From contig NC_080672.1 in NCBI RefSeq assembly GCF_030247195.1, positions 157,301,167-157,365,166 on the forward strand: a DNA stretch of 64,000 bases. Reading direction: 5' to 3'. Of this stretch, positions 24,401 to 33,262 are shown in pieces. Below the pieces are notes generated by a model that was not told the DNA's origin, did not search any database, and saw only the letters and a list, made by a program, of their open reading frames with translations. Both the position numbers and the translations under genes were made by a program. Source of the DNA: Topomyia yanbarensis (lineage: Eukaryota > Arthropoda > Insecta > Diptera > Culicidae). Numbering within the stretch: position 1 is the stretch's first letter; every line of letters begins with the position of its first letter.

Positions 24401-25158
24401 CTCTTCCAATCGATATTTCGTGTGAGGTCATACGAAATATTGATTGATTTCAATGACCTTGAACCGTTATTGATTGAGACTACAATCGGCAGATGGTCGC
24501 TGCCGTGGGGATCAGGAATTACCTTCCACGTGCAATTTAACCGCAGCGATGTTGAGCAAAGGGACAAGTCTAAGGCGCTCGGGCGCGCTGGAGGAGCAGG
24601 AATCCGTGTCATTTCACCCGTGTTTAAAATTGTCAAATTGAAGTTATCGCAAAGATCCTGAATTAAGGAAGACCGGTTATCATCATAGAGGCAACCCCAT
24701 GCTGTACCGTGAGAGTTAAAGTATCCTAAAACTAGTCGCGGTGTTGGCAGGGATTCTAAGATGTCTTGTAGCCGTCGGTGCCCAACCGCGGTGTTGGGGG
24801 GAATATATATGGAAGCTATGCAAAGGCTTTTGCCTTTGGTTGTTACTTGACAAGCGACAACTTCAATACCTGTTATCGAGGGAAGGTCAATTCTGTAGAA
24901 GGAATAGCACTTTTTGATCCCCAAAAGCACTCCTCCATAGGGGGTGTCTCGATCCAGGCGAATAATATTAAAGTCGTGGAAGTTGAGATCGATGTCGGAA
25001 GTTAACCAAGTTTCACATAATGCAAATGCATCGCAACTCAAATTATTTATTAAAATTTTGAAGGAATCGATTTTCGGGATGATACTTCTGCAATTCCACT
25101 GTAGAACAGTGATCAAATCCGTGACCTCGTTCGATGAGTTAGCCATCGAAGGATACAA
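21460..25158 (-). CDS. I-clade ORF2: endonuclease / reverse transcriptase / RNase H (copy 1, probably inactive)
   Basis: This is the replication polyprotein of copy 1, up to 1,232 aa. An N-terminal APE-type endonuclease has the motifs QWNCRS, CETW and GSDHLP. A central reverse transcriptase has DIKGAF, GLPQGS and LADD. A C-terminal RNase H has FYTDGS, AAELAA, VSDSLSS and GNEKADSLAK, followed by a Cys/His cluster. The reading frame is open, but two conserved residues are changed relative to copy 2. The endonuclease GDFN is GYFN (Tyr146, codon at 24,721-24,723), and RT motif A AFD is AFG (Gly581, codon at 23,416-23,418). The first change replaces a catalytic Asp of the family, so nicking activity is probably lost. 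By alignment with copy 2 the true start is likely the fifth codon (25,146), overlapping the ORF1 stop by 8 bp. Confidence 0.95.
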   Translation of the reverse strand: MYPSMANSSNEVTDLITVLQWNCRSIIPKIDSFKILINNLSCDAFALCETWLTSDIDLNFHDFNIIRLDRDTPYGGVLLGIKKCYSFYRIDLPSITGIEVVACQVTTKGKSLCIASIYIPPNTAVGHRRLQDILESLPTPRLVLGYFNSHGTAWGCLYDDNRSSLIQDLCDNFNLTILNTGEMTRIPAPPARPSALDLSLCSTSLRLNCTWKVIPDPHGSDHLPIVVSINNGSRSLKSINISYDLTRNIDWKSYAAAISDNIESTQELPPEEEYSFLAGLILDSANQAQTKPVPGANIQKRSPNPWWDKECSDVYAEKAAAYKTFRDDGLPASYRQYATLETRMKSLMKAKKRSYWRRFVDGLTREASMSTLWGTARRLRNRNSANESAEYSNRWIFDFAKKVCPDSAPAQKIYRAASPHDSANETPFSMVEFSLALLSCNNKAPGPDRIKFNLLKNLPDSAKRRLLNLFNKFLEANIVPLDWRQVKVIAIQKPGKPASDHNSYRPIAMLSCIRKLFEKMILSRLDNWVEANGLLSDTQFGFRKGKGTNDCLALLSTEIQMASASKEQMASVFLDIKGAFGSVSINILSEKLHQHGLSATLNNFLLNLLSEKHMHFSHGDLSTSRFSYMGLPQGSCLSPLLYNFYVNDIDECLDNSCTLRQLADDGVVSVTGPKAVDLQGSLQNTLDNLSAWAIKLGIEFSTEKTELVVFSRKREPAQLQLLLMGQTIAQVFTVKYLGVWFDSKGTWGCHIRYLKQKCQQRTNFLRTITGTWWGAHPGDLIRLYQTTILSVMEYGCFCFRSAANIHFIKLERIQYRCLRIALGCMQSTHTMSLEVLSGVLPLKNRFWELSYRLLIRCDILNPVVIENFERLVELNSQTRFMSLYFDYMAQNINPSSYNPNRVHFINTSESTVFFDTSMKDEISGIPDHIRPQVVPNIFYNKFRAVDCSKMFYTDGSNLEGSTGFGIFNQKFTASYKLSDPASVYAAELAAIQYTLGVIETLPAGHYFIVSDSLSSIDAIRSMKHGKHSSYFLGKIRELLSALSDNSFQITLVWVPSHCSIPGNEKADSLAKVGALEGDVYERPICFSEFFSITHQRTLESWQTSWSSEELGRWLHSIIPKVSTKPWFKGMDVGRDFIRVMSRLMANHYTLDAHLRRIGLVDSGICACGDGYHDIEHIVWACTEYSSARSRLMDTLRARGRPTNVPVRDVLASRDVLYMSLIYTFVKTINIQV

Positions 25159-26470
25159 TCGCTGAGAGGAGGGGCCATTTAGCAGTCAACTGCTTCAAAA
25201 ATGTTCTCACTGTAGGGAGAAAAGCTAACATAAGACTTTTAATAGGATCAGTAATATTGAAAGTTTTTATTATCCAGTCCACTATGTCCGAGAGTTTTAT
25301 AATTCCAGTGCTGTGATTACTCTCGAACTGAAACAAAGGAACACTTGGGATTTTTGATGTTCCTGGAAGTGCTGGGAACTCCTTCTCTGAGCTTAATCCT
25401 CCGAGACCAGGAGCTAATTGCTTCGGTTTGGTTGCAACACTTCCAATAGATGTGACTTTCGGAGCCCCCTCAAGGGACACCTTCTGGCCTTTACAAGGAA
25501 CTTTACGAGAGGAAATGTTCCTCCTCTTACTATAAATTCTAGGAACCCTAGTAGATGTTCCCTCTTGTGGGTTACCAGCCTCGCCCTCGTCAGGAGGCAA
25601 GTGAGTATAGATATTTGCTGAGGATGGTGGCGTAGCATTCTTTAACATTTCTGCGAAAGAATGTTTGGATCGTCCCGCAAGGGAACGTTTCAGTTTATCC
25701 CCGCGTAGTTTGTACGCGGGACATGCCGAGATATCATGCAGACTCTCCGCACAGTAAGGACACTTTTCGGCTTGCCTACTGCACGAATCATCTAGATGAT
25801 TCTCCCCGCATTTTCCACAGCGGGCCTTATTGCTACAATGGGTGGCTGTGTGACCCAGTTGTTTACACTTTGTGCAATTCATGACCTGCGGCACAAACAG
25901 ACGCACAGGCAAACGAACCTTGTGCAAGAGGACGAAATTTGGCAAAGCGGTACCAGCGAAGGTCACCCGATAAGAGTTTGATTGGGGGTACGTTTTTGAA
26001 CCATCCCCCGCAACTACTACTGAGTGCAAACGTTTGCACTCAAGTATTTTAACTGGCGGAAGTAAGCGGTCTCTGAATCGGCCAACCCCGTAGTTCAGCA
26101 GATCCTCGCACGTCAAACTCTCATCGGTTACGACGCCTTCGGATTGTACTCTTACCGCCGGAATATACACGTTATAATCCCGCGTAAAGTGCTCACAGCA
26201 AGCAATATCGTTTGCCTGCTTTGAGTTGGCTAGCAACACCCTTATCTTGTCCGAGCGGACCTTTGAAATTTCGGTCACAGCCGAGAGCCGTTCCGTCAGG
26301 TCTCTAGAAATCTGAAGAAGATTCAGTGATTTAGTCTTGGGCCGAAAGAAGACCACAAATGGACCAGTTGAGAGTTCTGGATAGCATTTGGGCCGGGGGG
26401 GAGCCTTAGAAGTTGAACCCGATTCAACTTCCATTTGACCATCCGGAGAGGGAACCATAGAAAACGTCAA
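25139..26470 (-). CDS. I-clade ORF1, gag-like nucleic-acid binding protein (copy 1)
   Basis: A 443-aa protein that would coat the element RNA in a ribonucleoprotein. A region after residue about 30 (FVVFFRPKTK, then a mixed alpha/beta-like stretch) could be an RRM-like fold, by inference only. Three clustered zinc knuckles follow: CTKCKQLGHTATHC, CGKCGENHLDDSC and CPYCAESLHDISAC. The C-terminal half is basic and Pro/Ser-rich. It is paralogous to the copy 2 ORF1 across its length. The stop codon lies within ATGGCTAA, whose ATG is the likely ORF2 start, suggesting coupled translation of ORF2. Confidence 0.93.
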   Translation of the reverse strand: MTFSMVPSPDGQMEVESGSTSKAPPRPKCYPELSTGPFVVFFRPKTKSLNLLQISRDLTERLSAVTEISKVRSDKIRVLLANSKQANDIACCEHFTRDYNVYIPAVRVQSEGVVTDESLTCEDLLNYGVGRFRDRLLPPVKILECKRLHSVVVAGDGSKTYPQSNSYRVTFAGTALPNFVLLHKVRLPVRLFVPQVMNCTKCKQLGHTATHCSNKARCGKCGENHLDDSCSRQAEKCPYCAESLHDISACPAYKLRGDKLKRSLAGRSKHSFAEMLKNATPPSSANIYTHLPPDEGEAGNPQEGTSTRVPRIYSKRRNISSRKVPCKGQKVSLEGAPKVTSIGSVATKPKQLAPGLGGLSSEKEFPALPGTSKIPSVPLFQFESNHSTGIIKLSDIVDWIIKTFNITDPIKSLMLAFLPTVRTFLKQLTAKWPLLSAIVSFDG

Positions 26471-26757
26471 CGCACGGGGTCAGCGCCCGCGCAGACGGAA
26501 GAAAGCAATAAATGTGTTACAAAAGACAAAAACCACTTAGCTTTAAACTGGTGTCCAACGACGAACCGATCCAGCTTATACAGCTGGCTATTGTTTAATC
26601 CTCACACGCGAACAAAAGACTGAGGAACGAACCGAACTGGCAAAATAACCTTGAATGCAGATTAACACTATTCTTTATCGCCTCACACAGCACTACGGAC
26701 TAGAAAAAACAACCTCTGTCTCGATGGAGAGCTCGAAAACGAATGCTTCAACCGGTT

Positions 26758-27113
26758 GTCACGGTAAAGATGGACTTGTCTGTCTATACCAGGACACATG
26801 CTAGTGAACTCGAGTGATTCGTAGTTATACTGCCTAAGCTCGACCCTCATTAGCAGAAGACAAAAGTTAAGCCCGTACAATATTAAGCCTGTTCTAATGA
26901 CCCTGCCACTTCTAGTTTTCCGATCTGTTTACTTCGCATCCTTGCTCTCACTTGAGTACTATGACTCTAATTTTCCCAACTTTCCCTACCCAGTAATCTC
27001 TAGCTAATTGAATGTCGTTAAAATGTAAAAAAGTTAAAATTAATCTATTTAACATTACCACTAAACACAAAATATTTTCAACTTTGAACTATAGTTGTCT
27101 TTGACAAAACACC
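26758..27113. other. No supported feature
   Basis: This is the flank of I copy 1, between its TSD and the next MITE. No repeat, ORF or RNA gene recognised. Confidence 0.3.
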
Positions 27114-27120
27114 CTAGAAC

Positions 27121-27536
27121 CACAGAGAACAGACGTCCATCTTCAGCGTTCAACTTGTGTAAAATCTCTAACGGTTTCGAAGGTAGTTGGGATACCCAAA
27201 CCAGGTGCGCTACTGTCGTCATGTTTTTTGTGGCTGAGTTCGACTGAATTGACAGCGGTTATTCTTCTACCCAGTCAAACTAGTCCGGAACCGGTTCAGA
27301 CTTCCAGCATGAATTCCAGCTCAAATGCATCAACCGATAGAGTCGGAATCGGTTGTTTTCTTTGAGCAAGATTCCATACTGAATCCATTCAGGATTTCGA
27401 ACCGGTTCCGGAATGGATTTGACGGATATTTGGGATAGGTTGGTGTGGCGGCGCTAGTGTTCATCGTATATTAATTCAAATGTTTACACACGTTTTTTAA
27501 ATATTTTTGCTTGATCATGGATGTCTGTTCTCTGTG
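27121..27536. mobile_element. 416-bp MITE, TIR CACAGAGAACAGACG, 7-bp TSD CTAGAAC, with nested palindrome
   Basis: CACAGAGAACAGACGTCCAT at the left is inverted at the right (ATGGATGTCTGTTCTCTGTG). Exact 7-bp repeats CTAGAAC flank it (27,114-27,120 and 27,537-27,543). A palindromic element is nested at 27,270-27,426, bounded by TA. Related copies lie at 31,425-31,844 (inverted, with the same nested palindrome), 32,427-32,651 (partial) and about 30,670-30,980 (diverged, without the palindrome). Confidence 0.9.
27270..27426. mobile_element. 157-bp palindromic MITE (family P1), TA duplication
   Basis: Starts CCCAGTCAAACTAGTCCGGA and ends in GGTTCCGGAATGGATTTGAC followed by GGA. The centre ACCGATAGAGTCGGAATCGG is itself a hairpin. 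The flanks are TA on both sides. It sits inside the 27,121-27,536 MITE. Confidence 0.7.
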
Positions 27537-27565
27537 CTAGAACATTGCACTTGCGTTTTCCACCC

Positions 27566-28460
27566 TAGAACGTTGCACTGGGGTACACATGTACTGGGGT
27601 ACATGCGTTTAATTGCAATTATCGCAGGTATAAATGCAAGCAAAAGAAATATATAATACATCATTTTCTTCATTTTTTAATTGCGAAAACAGCTGTGTAA
27701 GTGAAAATGCGGAATTTATTGAATCAATGATGCATAAATTGGTTTGAACAAAAAAAGTGAAAAAATCGAGCGTTTGACTTTTTTCACAACAATTACTACT
27801 TTGTGAATGTATAACCGATTTGAAAAAAAATCAAACGATTCTAAAAGTTGAAAGAATGATCTAGAAACGTAATAAAATTGAATTTCGATATTTTTGAAAA
27901 AGTGCAATTATTTGGAAGAGTGAAAGTTTAAAAATCGGGTTTTGGAAAATACCACGAAATGGGATGGAAATTGAAATGAAAAAAATATTTCTGACCAGCA
28001 GTACATTGGTAACACGCAACGTTACTGTTACAGCAGTTACTGAGCGCAAATTATACTTACGAGCTAATGTTTTGAAAAACTATAAAAAATAATAAATAAA
28101 ACCAGCAAAAATGAGAACGATTTTTTTCTTCTTCAAAATTAAATTAAATTAATTGAATAAATGATTAAAAATGATTATATAACACTAATTGTTACTTATG
28201 TAGTAAAACAACCAGTATTTAAACTGGTATTGTCACTGACAGAACGAACCGTACACTGGGGTACAAATGTACCCCACGCCAACTTTGACACCTGCTCCCA
28301 AGAAAGCTATAAGCAAACTGGCTATACCACATTTTCCTGCTCTTACTAGGAACTCTAAATTGAATTATGGTTAGGGTCCCAGGTCGATAATAGCCGAATT
28401 CTCGTCTTCACACGGCTCCAAAGAAGACGTGGGGTACATTTGTACCCCAGTGCAGTGCAG
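27566..28460. mobile_element. Possible element bounded by inverted GCACTGGGGTACA motifs
   Basis: GCACTGGGGTACACATGTAC near 27,573 is inverted as GGGGTACATTTGTACCCCAG at about 28,430-28,450. A third related palindrome (GGGGTACAAATGTACCCC) lies at about 28,257-28,274. The interior is AT-rich with no coding potential. Exact boundaries and TSD are not clear. Confidence 0.45.
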
Positions 28461-28961
28461 TTGATCAATGTGTGTGAGTGTTGGGAAGAAATGCTAAAGA
28501 GGGTGATAACACACAATCATGCTAGTAGTTTTGCTTATATTTTTATAGATCGCGCCTAGAGGTCGTATTGGTAACACTAAGATTAAAGCTTCTATAATCA
28601 AAATTAAAAAAAAAATACTTTGTTGAAGACATAATTAATTTTGAAGGAGACGGAATGTTCAGAATATCGAAATATATTAGACTACATGTGATAGAATACT
28701 TTTAAAACAAGTTATTCTGGTCTTACTGTAATTGATAAATCTCGACTGTTGTGTATAAACAATATAATTAACATTCTATTCAAGGCAGTCTCTAAAGTCT
28801 TCTTTTATTAAAAAGAACTGGCTTTAAGAAAATTTCTTAAATATTGTTTTGTATCTCGGTATAGTACATTTATGTAGCCTTCATATTTTCTACAAAGTCA
28901 TCATTATCAACAACTTTGCTGAAGACATCAAATCTCGTACCATTTTTGAAGAGTTGCTTCT

Positions 28962-29036
28962 CCATAATTACTTCCAGGAAATTTCATCACCAAAATTAAA
29001 TAATTTTGGTGATGAAATTTCCTGTAGGTAATTATG
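28962..29036. repeat. 75-bp near-perfect hairpin
   Basis: Inner arms 28,975-28,998 and 29,001-29,024 are perfect 24-bp reverse complements with a 2-bp centre (AA). Outer arms CCATAATTAC (28,962-28,971) and GTAATTATGG (29,027-29,036) continue the pairing after a 3-nt versus 2-nt bulge. Such a structure often arises by template switching. As RNA it would fold like a small-RNA precursor, but no expression evidence exists. Confidence 0.85.
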
Positions 29037-29559
29037 GATAATATATAATATTATATCAAAATATGCGCTTTTTTATTTTGGAAAGCATCTTCGAAGATGT
29101 TAACTTCGAAGTTGATGGTTTCGAAATTATGCGATTTTGACCATTAGAAAAGTTTTTGAACATTTATTCCACTTTAAACATGCATACTTTGACTTTATTG
29201 ACATATTATAAAAGAAACTATAAAAGGCATCTGGTAGACTAATTTTGTTTCTGAACATTCACATTAAATTTTAGCGTTTTCGAAAAACAACAATTTTCAG
29301 CAAACCCTCCCCCCAAACCAAATTTCTGACTATGCCCGCTCCTGTTAATTTTTCTATAGGTTGAACCGTACCGCAATATGCAGGAAATCGAAAAACCTAC
29401 CACATAAATAACTGCCTGAATACAATTTGTGTGAATTTAAATTTTAAATTTCTCTTGGGAATGGTGGTACATAAAACGGTTTTCTCTGGATTTTGATGCC
29501 AGTCAAAAAAATAAACTTAATGTTCCGTCGTACAACTACTGGTAAAACCGCCATCCCCC

Positions 29560-29960
29560 CCCCCCCCAAAGGTCCCAGTGTCGCCCAGTGGGAGAATTTT
29601 AAACAAAACTGTTTTGCTTAGGAAAACCCTTGACTTTATAGTTCACTTTACCAAAGACTCAATTCCGCCAAGTGTATAAGTGTATAATGTATAAGAAAAT
29701 CCCAGGCGCTCTAACGCCACCCAGTGGTGGAATTCTGAACTAAATGGTACTCCATGAAAAAAGCCCTTGACTTTATGATCACTTTGTTAAAACTCCACTC
29801 CGCCAACTAATACCGATCGCGAGATATGGCCCAATATTAAAAAAAAAACTATAGGTCTTTTTATACGCCCTAGCACCACCTAGCGGGATAATTCTGAATG
29901 AACCTGTTCAGTTTGCCGAAGATACTATCTTTCCAAATTACACGTCAGCATTTTGTGATA
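29560..29960. repeat. Degenerate tandem repeat, about three units
   Basis: Units share 'gccca.tgg..gaatttt' / 'gccacccagtggtggaattc' / 'accacctagcgggataattc', followed by 'cccttgactttat.' and 'ccaa.actc.actccgcca'. Diverged and non-coding. A C-run is at 29,555-29,566. Confidence 0.5.
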
Positions 29961-30082
29961 TTTTAAGCTGAAATTCTTGTCTCCGAATTTACCTACCTCA
30001 TGCAAATCGTGTATACTTCAACAGTGGCTTTCATACCGGCTGAACCTTCGTTCGAACCGGTCACAAATCTTGATAGCTCCTG

Positions 30083-30252
30083 CCCGGTCAAACCATTCGG
30101 AATTTGATTCGGAATCCTGAATGGAGTCATTATGGATTCCAAATCAAATGCAACAACCGATTCTGAGTCGGAATCGGTTGTTGCATTTGATTTGGAATCC
30201 ATAATGACTCCATTCAGAAATCCGAACCGGTTCCGGAATGAGTTTAACTGGG
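30083..30252. mobile_element. 170-bp palindromic MITE (family P1), 2-bp TSD TG
   Basis: Begins CCCGGTCAAACCATTCGGAA and ends GTTCCGGAATGAGTTTAACT followed by GGG. The centre is a long palindrome around ACCGATTCTGAGTCGGAATC. The flanks are TG on both sides (30,081-30,082 and 30,253-30,254). Same family as 46,964-47,133, 60,586-61,072 and 62,605-62,761. Confidence 0.8.
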
Positions 30253-30669
30253 TGGTTTACCTACACTGAAATGAAAATATCTTTTGTATTTATTAGATTT
30301 GTCATATGAATCATACCACTATTCTTTGTGTAGAATTTATATGAATTCCTATGAATGTTACACAAAATTCATGTTAAACCTCAGTGATATCCAATAAATT
30401 TGAATCCTGCGCGGTCAATATGAATATGATTAGAACAACATATTCAAGTTATATGAATAGCTAATGAGCTCAACCATCTCGTGGGTGTAAGTAGTGGGTT
30501 GTAAAACGAAGCCTGACAAGAAAAACGAAACGACGGACCGGAAGCAAATGTTTTTGTTTGGTAAGGGTTTTTATCAAAATTAAAATGGTAAAGATGCGTT
30601 CTAATACAATTTTTTTTTTTGATTTCCATCAGGTAGTGGTTTCAAATTACACGTGTTGGTATTCTCTTC
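30253..30669. other. No supported feature
   Basis: AT-rich with scattered 'tatgaat' words. No boundary, ORF or RNA gene recognised. Confidence 0.3.
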
Positions 30670-30980
30670 AACAACTAACCACAGAAAACAGCCGTCAATT
30701 TCGAGATTTTAATTTGTTTAAAAAATAAAGGCCTATTCAAAGGTAATTGAACTATCACCACCAAATTCAAAACTGTCGCAATTTCGTTTAGTAGGTGAGT
30801 GTTGCTGAATTTAAAGGTGATCATATAGAAATTGAAAACGGACAACATAGTTATGCGCTAGGTTAAGCGCCTAGTTAGGATAGGCTGGTATGGCGGCGTA
30901 AAAGTTTTGACATATATCAGTTGAAATGTTTACACAAGTACTTTAAACTTGTTCGAACATGGATCTATGTTCTTTGTAAT
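30670..30980. mobile_element. Diverged CACAGA-type MITE copy
   Basis: The left end is CACAGAAAACAGCCGTCAAT. The right end 'gaacatggatctatgttctttg' resembles the inverted end of the 27,121-27,536 element. The interior shares 'ggataggctggtatggcggcg' and 'tgtttacaca'. It lacks the nested palindrome, so it preserves the pre-insertion state of the family. TSD not clear. Confidence 0.55.
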
Positions 30981-30984
30981 ACAA

Positions 30985-31420
30985 CTATCCACGCTCCTTA
31001 TTACCGTTGATAACCTGCCAATTGAAACTACGCTATCGTGTGCAAAGGGTGATTCCAGATAACCTACAGGTTTGCCGAAATGGTAATTGAAATTGGGTTG
31101 TGTACAGGGCACAACCACGGTGACATGAAAAATTAGTTTTTGAAGAGAGTGTGATGTAATTCACAAATGAACTTTAATCTATCAAACAAAACTATCGTCT
31201 CATCTCAGGACGGGAGACTATATAGTAGACCGGTAACAATTTTGACTTTTGTTTCTCGGAACACTGCTAATTCAAATGGTAATTGGATGCACAGATCATA
31301 TGCTAAATATGAGCTTTTCCGATAGCTCTTGTTCACCCACAAGAGGTTTCAAGTTTCAATGGTAATTTATAGGGAAACTCGGAAATAAAAACTTAAAATC
31401 CAATAAAAAAATCCACAGTA
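30985..31420. other. No supported feature
   Basis: Intervening non-coding DNA between two MITE copies. Nothing recognisable. Confidence 0.3.
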
Positions 31421-31424
31421 ATTC

Positions 31425-31844
31425 CATAGAGAACAGACATCCATGATCGAACAAAAATATTTAAAAAAAAAACGTGTGTAAGCATTTTAATAAATATAGG
31501 ATAAACACTAGCGCCGCTACGCCAACCCATCCCAACTATCCATCAAATCCATTCCGGAACCGGTTAAAAATCCTGAATGGATTCAGTATGGAATCTTGCT
31601 CAAAGAAAACAACCGATTCCGACTCTATCGGTTGATGCATTTTAGCTGGAATTCATGCTGGAAGTCCGAACCGGTTCCGGACTAGTTTGACTGGGTAGAG
31701 GAATAACCGCTGTCAATTGTGTCGAACTCAGCCACAAAAAACACGACGACAGTAGTGCACCTGATTTGGATATCCCAACTACCTTCGAAACCGTTAGAGA
31801 TTTTACACAAGTTGAATGCTGAAGATTGACGTCTGTTCTCTGAT
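31425..31844. mobile_element. CACAGA-type MITE copy, inverted relative to 27,121-27,536
   Basis: Starts CATAGAGAACAGACATCCAT and ends 'gacgtctgttctctgat'. It is an inverted near-full copy of 27,121-27,536, including the nested 157-bp palindrome at 31,539-31,695 (flanked by TA on both sides). The terminal bases are mutated and no 7-bp TSD is visible. Confidence 0.8.
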
Positions 31845-32130
31845 GAGGTATGATGAGCAAAAACGAAAAAAAAAATAAAATAAGATGTTCTGTTTAAAAC
31901 CGTAATGGTCTCTCTTCTAATGCATTGTAATGAATATCCTTAATGGGTTTTCGCTCTCACATAATATTAATGTTTTACGAAAATTACCTTTAGTTAGTCT
32001 CGAACTGAAGTACCTTGCCTCGTCCTTCACGGTAAGTGCGCTGCGTTTGCTCCCTAGACTATATTGCACATGTTCGATTGAAATGAAATATGCCGAATAT
32101 AATCTTCAAGAAGAGTTGCATAACAAATAA

Positions 32131-32425
32131 TCCCACAGCAGTACAATAGCACTATATCGGCTTTTTATTTGCTCTATCATGGCACTAAATGCACTTGTAA
32201 AGCTTACATGCTTTCAAGATCCTTGAAGCATGTACGCGTTATATCAACTTTATATACGCATATAGAGCAAGCGATAATGCTATATGTCGGCTGTGCAGTT
32301 ATGCATTATTGATGCTAATATAGACCTTCATTGCATTGTTAATGCTGTAATGGAGTTTCAATGCAACATTAGTTCAAATATATAACCAATATAGTGCAAT
32401 GGTTTAATGCTTATGGTTACTTGGG
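32131..32425. mobile_element. Possible MITE with imperfect TIRs
   Basis: The left 'cccacagcagtacaatagca' then 'ctatatcgg' resembles the inverted right end 'ccaatatagtgcaatgg' ... 'gttacttggg'. Repeated 'gcattgttaatgctg' words lie between. Low-confidence boundaries. Confidence 0.35.
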
Positions 32426-32426
32426 G

Positions 32427-32651
32427 AATTCCAGCTCAAATGCATCAACCGATAGAGTCGGAGTCGGTTTTTTTCTTTCAGCAAAATTCCATACTGAATC
32501 CTTTCAGGATTTCTAGCCGGTTCCGGAATGGATTTGACGGATAGTTGGGATAGGTTGGTGTGGCGGCGCTAGTGTTTATATTATATTAATTCAAATGTTT
32601 ACACACGTTTTTTAAATATTTTTGTTCGATCATGGATGTCTGTTCTCTGTG
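32427..32651. mobile_element. 5'-truncated CACAGA-type MITE
   Basis: Matches the right half of 27,121-27,536, from 'gaattccagctcaaatgcat' to the terminal 'gtctgttctctgtg'. The left half is absent. Confidence 0.75.
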
Positions 32652-33088
32652 CCCTAATGTTTAAGACAAAATACCAACACTTTAGGAAATGATAATCTAC
32701 TTTGAAACTCCTATACAAAATATAACGCTCCTGAACATGCCCTAAGGGTATGCTGCCAGGCCTACAGAACGTAAAAATCAATAGATGGACAAAATAACTG
32801 TTGGAGCTCAATGTTTGTTTACTTTTATTATTTCGGGTTTAGCTGTGTACTTTATTTTTGCATAATCTGCGTTTTAGGGTAAGGCTGCTTAAAACTATCA
32901 CAATCTTCCAAATACACGTAAGCAAATGATCAGATTTCTATAATTTTCGCCGGCATTTTTTTTATTTCCTGTAAACTGCGTCTCAATGGTCAGACTACAC
33001 AATTATCGTTATCCCATGTCAGTGTTATAACACAATCATTAGAACTATGCCATGTAATCTCACCTGAGTATAATAAGGGGTCCACATA
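32652..33088. other. No supported feature
   Basis: Non-coding sequence between a MITE end and the non-LTR relic. No repeat or gene recognised. Confidence 0.3.
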
Positions 33089-33262
33089 GTGGATCGTCAG
33101 ATGTGTAATGTAGGGGGTCCTATACTGCCTCAAGGTACAATATCATTCTATACGGATGGTTCTAAAATGGGTGAGCTGACTGGCTCGGGAGTCTACGGAT
33201 CAAGAATTAAAGAAGCGATATCAATGGGAAAGTGGCCTACAGTTTTCCAGGCAGAGGTATAT
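33089..33262 (+). pseudogene. Old non-LTR retrotransposon ORF2 relic, RNase H start (left of LTR element)
   Basis: The translation contains ISFYTDGSKMGELTGSGVYG and FQAEVY, the first Asp and the Glu motifs of an RNase H domain. The frame is cut at 33,262 by the Ty3/gypsy insertion and continues in the same frame after the 4-bp duplication at 43,205. It belongs to an RNase H-bearing non-LTR clade; the exact clade is not determined. Confidence 0.8.

Larger units (their letters stand above)
21285..26745 (-). mobile_element. Full-length I-clade non-LTR retrotransposon, copy 1
   Basis: A 5,461-bp element on the minus strand, flanked by a 12-bp TSD CTTCAACCGGTT (21,273-21,284 and 26,746-26,757). 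Its 5' end reads CATTCGT, identical to the start of copy 2. The 3' end reads AATAAAAAAA just before the TSD. Layout: 5' UTR about 275 bp, ORF1 (gag-like), ORF2 (endonuclease, RT, RNase H), 3' UTR about 175 bp. The order endonuclease-RT-RNase H plus an ORF1 with three zinc knuckles fits the I clade (related elements such as MosquI are known from Aedes). Two ORF2 substitutions argue it is no longer competent. Confidence 0.9.
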
